From positions 47,630,001 through 47,694,000 of the forward strand of contig CP141127.1 in assembly GCA_035236585.1 (NCBI GenBank): a DNA stretch of 64,000 nt, given 5' to 3'. Source of the stretch: Warburgia ugandensis (lineage: Eukaryota; Streptophyta; Magnoliopsida; Canellales; Canellaceae). This document shows, piece by piece, positions 57,231-64,000 of the stretch. Under the pieces are notes generated by a model, which saw nothing but the letters and a program-made list of their open reading frames with translations, made no database searches and was not told the origin of the DNA. Position 1 is the stretch's first letter; each line of letters begins with the position of its first letter. The position numbers and the translations under genes are program-made.

Positions 57231-60200
57231 GGAAGAAAAAGATGGAAGAAGTATGGAAACAAGGGAAAAACTTGTAAAGAAGAAAGGAGTGATTAGGTGT
57301 GTGTGATAGAAGATTATGCTAGAATGGTTGATGATGGAATAATGCAAGGTATGCAAAGAGAAAAAGAATAAGAAGAGAGAGAAGAAGAAGAAGATGGGAC
57401 AAAGAAAGAAATAAATGAAAGTGGGGATGGTTGAGTTTCCTCACCTTTTCTCCAATGAATGAACTTTTTGTGGGAGGCTTGGTAAAAGTGATCTCCCTCC
57501 CTCTATTTCTCCTAGTTTAGCTTTCAAGTACAAGAGAAAGATAAGAGATAAAGCTTTTTCTTATCTTCACATCTTATTTATAGAGTTTAAGAAGTGTAAG
57601 CTCTGAGGATGGATGACTATGTTTTAATGGAGAAGGGAAAAAAGAATGAGATGGAATGGATAAGATTTGATGGAAGGACCACATGTTAGGCACGGGGAGC
57701 TTGATTCTATATTAGGAAAGTGGAAGGGAGTTTGGGTAGGAGTAGGATAAGAAAGTGAGGTAGGAAATGGTAAGGTGGAAAGGGGAAGAGAGCAAAGTGA
57801 TAAGGAGGGTAGAAAGATATATTTGGGTAGTTAGGAAAGAAGATTGCTTAGTAGGGAAGGAAGAGAGTTAGATTAGGAAGTTGGGTTGACTTTTATATAA
57901 ATTTAAAGGTGGAGTGGTGACTTTTTCAAGTGGAGTTAGTGGAGTGGTTTAGGAAAGAATAAGAGGGAAAAAGAGGGAAGTAAGATAATGGAAAGCTGAG
58001 GAACAAGTGAGAATGGAAAGCGATCGGAATGAAAGTTAAGGAATTGGAAATTTGATGGAGCAAATCTAAGAATTTCCAAAATTAGAAAGTTCAAAGAGGG
58101 GCCCTTTTTTCCAATTTGGGTGTGTGTATGTGTTGTTTTTAAAAACACTAGGATGAGATGGACATCAGATCAAGATGGGTGGTTAAGATCTTCCTTTCCT
58201 GATGGTTTTGGTTTGACTTTTCAATAATGTAAAGATAGCTAGGGTTTTGATCTATTCAATTCTTCATTCCTAGCCCTTAGATCATACTTACCCTTACTTG
58301 AATGGATGAGACTTCCAATCATTGTTTGGTCTTCTTCTATTGGTTGAGTAGTAGAGAGAAAATAAGCAAAATGTATTCATGTAGGTCCCTATTTTCTTTT
58401 ATTTCTGAGAAGCTTTCATTGTATTTGATACCATTGTATGTGAATTGAACTTCTATAAGCTTCTTAAGGTGCTGAAACATATGCAATTATGTGTGACTTG
58501 AGAATTTTCCACCTTTTCACCATCATTTGAGTAGGAGTTGAGCATAGGTTCTTGACCAATCTAACTTTTATAGTGACACCTAGTGATCATTTTCAACCTA
58601 CAGGACTTCATCTCTAGTATGTGTTACTCATGATGTAGCTTGGAAAGTGAAATTGCTCCTTCAGGAGTAAATTGGCAATTGTGTGTATTTTTTATTTGTA
58701 CTGTGAACCTACAAAATAGTAGAATTAACCCTAATTAGTGATTAATAAGTGTTTTCTAGGGTTTAAATATTCTAAATATAGAGGTACGTATGTAATATTT
58801 TTATATATATCGAATAACCCTAGACATAGATTTTGCATGTCCTTGAGCAAAACTAAAAAATATCAATATAAAAATTAAAAACAAATCCTAGCCACTTTTG
58901 CAAGTACTATTGTCTACATTTAATGTATGCAAAAATCCTTTAAGACCCCTAGGTTACCCCTTGTGGATTGTTCTGGTATTGTAAAGGTATTCAAAAATGA
59001 TACCCATAAACATTTTCAAAATCTTACGAAAGTCCTTCATTTTCTTAGAGATCTTCTTATATTCAACTTATATTAAACTCATAACTTTAGCATACTAATA
59101 GAAATGAACAATAGTTCAAAATCCTACCCTTATGCTAAAGATGTTCCATTAATTCATTGAATGATAGAATATGAGTGTGTGATATAACCAATGATTACAC
59201 ACACACACACACAATTATCAATCTCTAAGGAATTATGACCTAAATTATCATCCAATTGTATGCTTTGAATTCAAATTTCATATGATATACTTTGACACTC
59301 AAAAACAAGTCACTCAAAAAGGGGTAAATATCTCATTAATATGGCAATAGAATAATGTTCATCATCCAAAATTTTCACATACACCATACATAAGAACGAC
59401 AACTAAGAAAGAATATGATATTCATCTAATGAAAGGATATCAACTATTAGTAATGTTACACTCTATCCATATTCCCTACTCATTCATAATCACATCCAAG
59501 TCATACTTCTTTCAAGATCTAGTTAGGACATATAATAGGATGAAACATAGGCTTAGGGCAAGGTATCAAAAGAAATAGTATAAGGATGAACAAAGGTTGT
59601 TTAGAAGGTATATAAAGGTCTTCTATTACTGTACCACAACTTCTTTTTTTTGTCATAAGAGTGAACATTTCTTTTCCCAATAGCTATTTCTTTATTGACT
59701 CATTTTTCTTTATATTTCCACACTTAACTTATATAGCCTTTCTTTATATTTTTCTGCTCTTTTTTAGCCCTTTTTGGATGTTCATCTCTTGACTTGTACT
59801 GCCCATACTTTTCTTAAGATAAATCTGCAACCATCTCTACATATTTTGAGAACAACTGGGTATTACATATATTGTATGGGTTAGTAAGGGTAATTGTTAA
59901 TGGGTTCACCAAAAGAAACTTCTTATAAAGGTTCAAACGGTTAACTACTAAGGCTTTTGGGTTTATCAAGAATGGCCTCTATCATTTACTAAGTTTCTTA
60001 TGTCTTGAATACCACCATAAACTCAAGAGATGATTGATATAATCTATTAGATGTTTTTAGTTGAACTAGATGAAGAATAATGAGACCAATTAGGAAATTA
60101 ATGTCTGCTAAAGATAATTTTGAATTTATGTATGTGACCTCAAAAAGGAAGATTGTCTCCAAACTCATAAAGGTTATTAGTTTGTACTTGTTTACTTCAT

Positions 60201-60510
60201 GTCTCTAAGTTATATTTTCACTTCAACTTAAACTATATACATATATAGCTATTCTATATAGTGAATATTTTGAGTTTAACTTTTCATGGAATACTTTAGA
60301 AAAAGGATAAAAAGATGAATATATAAAAATATTCCAATAAGCTAAAGTTCAAAAGAATGTATGAATAGTAAAAAAATCCAAATTCTAATCCTTGTAAAGG
60401 AACCATTCATGAGCTTTATCAAACCTTTTCAAAAAAATTTATGTTTAATTTAAAATATAATTCTACAAAAAAACTATGAAAATATTTGGACACATCAAAT
60501 TTTAAGTACC
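57231..60510 (-). mobile_element. Non-coding insert between Athila protease and RT, LTR-like
   Basis: About 3.3 kb without coding sequence, inside the Athila coding order. The part from 58.9 to 60.5 kb resembles 32.8-34.3 kb (see that entry), suggesting a second LTR of the same family in the same orientation, possibly solo. A TATA-like run (TATAAATA on the minus strand) is near 57575-57585, and purine-rich stretches occur at 57.36-57.41 and 57.6-57.9 kb. Confidence 0.45.
59197..59213. repeat. (AC)n microsatellite
   Basis: Uninterrupted AC run of 17 bp. Confidence 0.9.
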
Positions 60511-61399
60511 TTACCCATAAACTTAAATTAAACATTGTCCTCAATGCTTGGAACTACATACCATAGACAAATGAAAATCATAAACATGAGAGGAATGGGT
60601 AATAAAGATGTACCTAAGCTCCCAGGTTAGTGAATTAATTTATCGATGTGTATAAAGATGCAAAATTTACAATGATTGTGCAAATACAACTACTCTATGA
60701 CAACTATACTAAATAACTTATAAAACCTTAAACATAACTAACTATGAAGGAGTCCCTAGAATACTCACTCCTCTTGAGAGTCTCATAGTAGCCAATGTAT
60801 ATTCTCTAACCATTGATGAATGGTAGCGGTAACAATATAGCATGATTGGCCAACATGAAAGAGAATATAACTAGACCAAATCAAGAGAACTTGGACCTTG
60901 ATTGGTCAAATTGGGTATATGGGATGCCAGCATCAAAAGGTAGAAAATGTTGTGCCTCTCTTACATCTTCCTAAACATTAGGGCTATTCTCACTATACAT
61001 TTCCCTTAAAAGATCTTCATTGTCATCCTAGTGTAGAGTAAGTAGTGAGGCTCATACCCTTAGTAGCATCTTTTGTACACCCTAGAGCTTGTTGAGGCTC
61101 AGTGGAAACACCACTGGACTCTACTTTCTATTCTACAATAATAGAGAAGGTTCCAAATGAACCTAAACTTTCACATTTGGTATGATCAGGTAAATTGACA
61201 GGTTCAAATTGGCTGTGTCTTAGGTAATGAAAGGCTTAAATGGGAACTTAGGAATTATGATGGGTCATACTCAGGCTTTGCATTTAAAAGTGTTCATTAA
61301 TGATGCAGCATCAAGTAAACCATTCACTTTCAAAATAGAGCTATCTATATCAAATCATCAAAACCAAAATGACCTAGATAGACCCAAGAGGATCACCAC
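60511..61399. other. Unassigned, probably decayed Athila gag-pol spacer
   Basis: No domain is readable with confidence. It lies between the LTR-like insert and the protease relic, where the start of RT is expected. A 60-codon plus-strand frame (61227-61409) is antisense to the Athila direction and looks accidental. Confidence 0.3.
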
Positions 61400-61771
61400 T
61401 AGAAGATGATAGGGATGGCTGGCTTTGTATCATATTTCCTTCATAAAGTCTTCAAAGCCTAGTTGTCCGATATTAAAGACATGAAGCCTAATGTCCACAT
61501 TCTCAAAGGACACCTTCATTGTACCATTCCTATAATTAATTATTGCACTTGATGTTGTCAAGAATGGCCATCCCAAAAAATGCCTAGAATTTGACTACTA
61601 GGGTCTAGTATAGGTTGTCTATCTAAGACTAGGAAGTCTACTGGAAATAAGAGCTTATCAACATGAACCTTAGTACATCCTTTATCACACCACCATAGGA
61701 ATTTAATTGCCCTATTAACCAACTGTATTGTGGTGGTAGTCCTTTTCATCTTGCTTAAATCTCATTCTTTA
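61400..61771 (-). pseudogene. Athila/Tat protease-region relic
   Basis: Minus-strand 63-codon stretch (61749-61558) with 'TTTTIQLVNRAIKF', 'VHVDKLLFPVDFLVLD' and 'ILGIFWDGHS', matching the Athila/Tat protease end ('TLQLADRS.KYP.G', 'VDKFIFP.DFVVLD', 'LILGRPFL'). After a shift 'NGTMKVSFENVDIRLHVFNI' follows, which is expected downstream. The catalytic D-S/T-G end is missing: the element is cut at 61771/61772 by an LTR. Confidence 0.8.
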
Positions 61772-64000
61772 TGTAACAACCCTAAATTTTATGTCATTTT
61801 CATGCATTAAATGATAATTTTAATGGGGATAAGATAATTGAATTAAATTCCATGGAAATGTAGTTCATGAAAATGACCTCTTTATGGGTATGGAATTATC
61901 AAATTTGGAATGTACGTGTCGATACGATTTGAATGACACTAATTTCGTGTGAAACGGAGATCAGGGTGGAATGACCCAAAGTTTTACAAATGTAGGTGGG
62001 ACAAAATTGATAACATTACCCCTAGTGGCTTGACACGTGATGCGATAGCGGCATCACCAAGCATCGCTTGCCCCTCCTCCCTTCAGTCGTACAGTTGAGA
62101 CAGGGAAAGAAGAGGGGGGTTGCCAAAAAACCCAGCAACCCAAAAACCTTTCTCTCCCTCTTCGATCTTCCTGTCTCCCCTCGCTAAATCTCCTATTTAG
62201 TGGTACATGTAGCTCCCTCCCCTGGCAAACTTCCCTTCCCAGGAAGCTTTCTTGACACTGACACCTCCCCTTCTTATTTCTTTTCTGGGACTAGCATTTC
62301 ACCCTCCATAGGAACCCTACCATTATGGCTTTGGCATGCAGACTTCCTCCCACTGGTGAAAAACCCTCCTTTCAATTAGATTTTTCTCTACCATTGTGTG
62401 AAGCTTCTCCCTGAGCAGACACCCTAATCGCCAACACTGGTGCAATGTTGTTTCGTTTTTGCTTATAGTACACCCAATCACATCTTCCTCTTTTGCAGAA
62501 TCCCTTATTTTTCTTCTTGCTCTGGTGATCTTCGACCAGATCTAGGGAGCAGGTAGTGAGGGCACCTGAAAACCCCCAACCCCACTGCTTCCCTCCATCA
62601 TTCCCTCTATTGGGGTTCATGTAGGTGACAACTAAACAGTCATCAGCACCTGTTTTCCCCTCAAACTGATTATCCAATGACGATCTCTAGGAAACCCATT
62701 TCCTCCTCTGTCGCCAGCAAGCTTGGGTATTTTTTCCCTTGTCTTCTCCACGGCACTGACACTGCCAGGCCTTCAAGCTGGCATGTGTGCCCAGATCCAC
62801 ATGGGATCCCCCTTTTTCACTTGCTTACACCTGCACAGCTAGGCTTGTAGGCATGTTGGCATGCCCATACACCATCTCCTTCTACCCTATCTCCCTTGAC
62901 TCTAGAGGGTTAGGGTTGAGTTGACTCATTGAGTCAACTCACCCCAACTCATTCGGGAGACACTAAGTTTACCTAGTGACCCATTTTACACTTGAGCTTT
63001 GACTTGTGATTCTGGTCAATCTATAAAGAGTCATGGAGATTAGAGAGTACCCTCATGATCCTTATAATGCTAGAAATAAAACCCATCTTCTCATTTGTTG
63101 ATCAAGGAAGATCCATTCATTGATTTTACTAGACCTTTGATCGGAGGTTAGATCGTCTGATCTGTGAAGATCTGACTTTGTTTTTCTGATTCAACATGGA
63201 GATGTATGCCAAACTCATCATTTTTCTGAGATGATTTTTCAGTGTGTATTATCTAGGTGTATACTACCTTTTAATGTGCATGATGTATGCATTGTTTCTT
63301 GATAAATTTCCATGTTGCATCGATTGGATTATTTGAGGATATTACACACAAATTTTTTATGCATGATTTTGATATATTACATACTCCCTCGATTTGATTT
63401 TGTCGAGGATGGTTATGCATTGATTGTGATTCTTGATTTGTGGTTTCACTGATTTATAACAGTTGTTTTTTCCCGATGGATGCTATGCTGGGAGGGTCGT
63501 AGGGTTGGCCACCTACCCTCTAAGTATTATGGATGATTGACAGGCCACCCACGCATGTCCGACTAGCCTCCCATGCATGATTTTTCTGGGGGAGTTACCT
63601 AGTGTGCGAGCTACAGGTAAGGGACCCATGTGGTATGGGTATATTGGGTGAAGTCTATGTGGGCAAGCCTACGAGCTGAGAGGCCTACCTGGTACGAGAG
63701 CTACAAGGGAGGGACCCAGGATTGGTATGAGTACATATGACCAGATGTGAGAGTGTAGTGGGACACTCTGGAGATGTGATTGACTTACATGCGCTATTAT
63801 TTATGATATGCATTCATGCCTTATTATGATTGATTTGATTGATACTGGCTTTATCAATGTATGAGCTTGCATTGTCTTGATTGTTATGCTTGCTATGGCA
63901 TTTGGATATTATGTTTTGATATTTAGTGATTCTAACACTGTATTATCCATGCATCGTGTTGTTCTTACCATATGATGATTCGACTTTTTATACATATGCT
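61772..64000 (+). mobile_element. Plus-strand LTR, partial (window edge)
   Basis: Starts TGTAACAACCCTAAATTTT, interrupting the Athila protease. The inner layout resembles the chromovirus-like LTRs: a 'gaatgacactaatttcgtgtgaaacgga' line near 61930, a GC-richer segment (62.03-62.1 kb and 62.7-62.9 kb) and a 'gatgctatgctgggagggtcg..ggccacctaccctc' block near 63480, the counterpart of 17270 and 53590. The 3' end lies beyond the window. Small frames here (for example 62677-62372 minus) are non-coding. Confidence 0.7.

Noticed and set aside
62372..62677. 101-codon minus-strand frame
   Set aside because: Inside a plus-strand LTR, GC-richer segment, no recognisable domain.

Overview
The window is plant nuclear DNA made almost entirely of LTR retrotransposons nested inside one another. 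I found no host protein-coding gene, no rRNA or tRNA gene and no CRISPR array. The evidence for a plant is a Tekay/Del-type Ty3/gypsy chromovirus with 2.5-kb LTRs, an Athila/Tat-lineage gypsy element, primer-binding sites matching initiator tRNA-Met, two LARD-type non-autonomous elements, and a block with the texture of plant mitochondrial intergenic DNA. AT-richness and nesting depth suggest a large, heterochromatic, retrotransposon-rich genome. The species cannot be told.

Left part (1-12.2 kb): a minus-strand chromovirus LTR cut by the window edge (1-1992) abuts a LARD-family LTR end (1993-2498). A broken gypsy pol relic follows (about 2860-3790). About 8 kb of low-complexity, purine/pyrimidine-clustered DNA then resembles plant mitochondrial spacer; this is a tentative call, because no mitochondrial gene was recognised.

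Middle-left (12.2-29.5 kb): an old, degraded LARD on the minus strand (about 12.16-26.52 kb) was hit in its internal domain by a complete but dead Tekay/Del chromovirus on the plus strand (15686-25257, target duplication GGTTG on both sides). The chromovirus has both LTRs, PBS, gag, protease, RT, RNase H, integrase and a chromodomain-like tail. Stops, frameshifts and lost catalytic residues disable it. A plus-strand LTR with several tandem repeats follows, up to a degenerate PBS near 29.24 kb.

Right part (29.5-64 kb): pieces of one minus-strand Athila/Tat element are spread over more than 30 kb: protease at about 61.4-61.77 kb, RT/RNase H at about 56.7-57.2 kb, integrase core at about 55.65-56.5 kb and integrase C-terminus at 34.5-34.8 kb. 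The gaps are filled by later insertions, including a Tekay-like remnant (about 34.8-36.6 and 49.8-55.6 kb). That remnant was itself hit by a near-intact LARD (36594-49778, two 4724-bp LTRs, TSD GCTTC) and by a 2.67-kb solo LTR (51996-54662). A further plus-strand LTR begins at 61772 and runs off the window.

Most notable observations: (1) a structurally complete, probably recent LARD with PBS, PPT and TSD but no protein; (2) a hairpin in a similar place (about 0.36-0.57 kb from the 3' end) in LTRs of several families, with a compensatory base-pair change between the two LARDs; (3) a TATA box inside a perfect palindrome in all three chromovirus LTRs; (4) an Athila integrase whose two halves, about 20.8 kb apart, can be aligned end to end.
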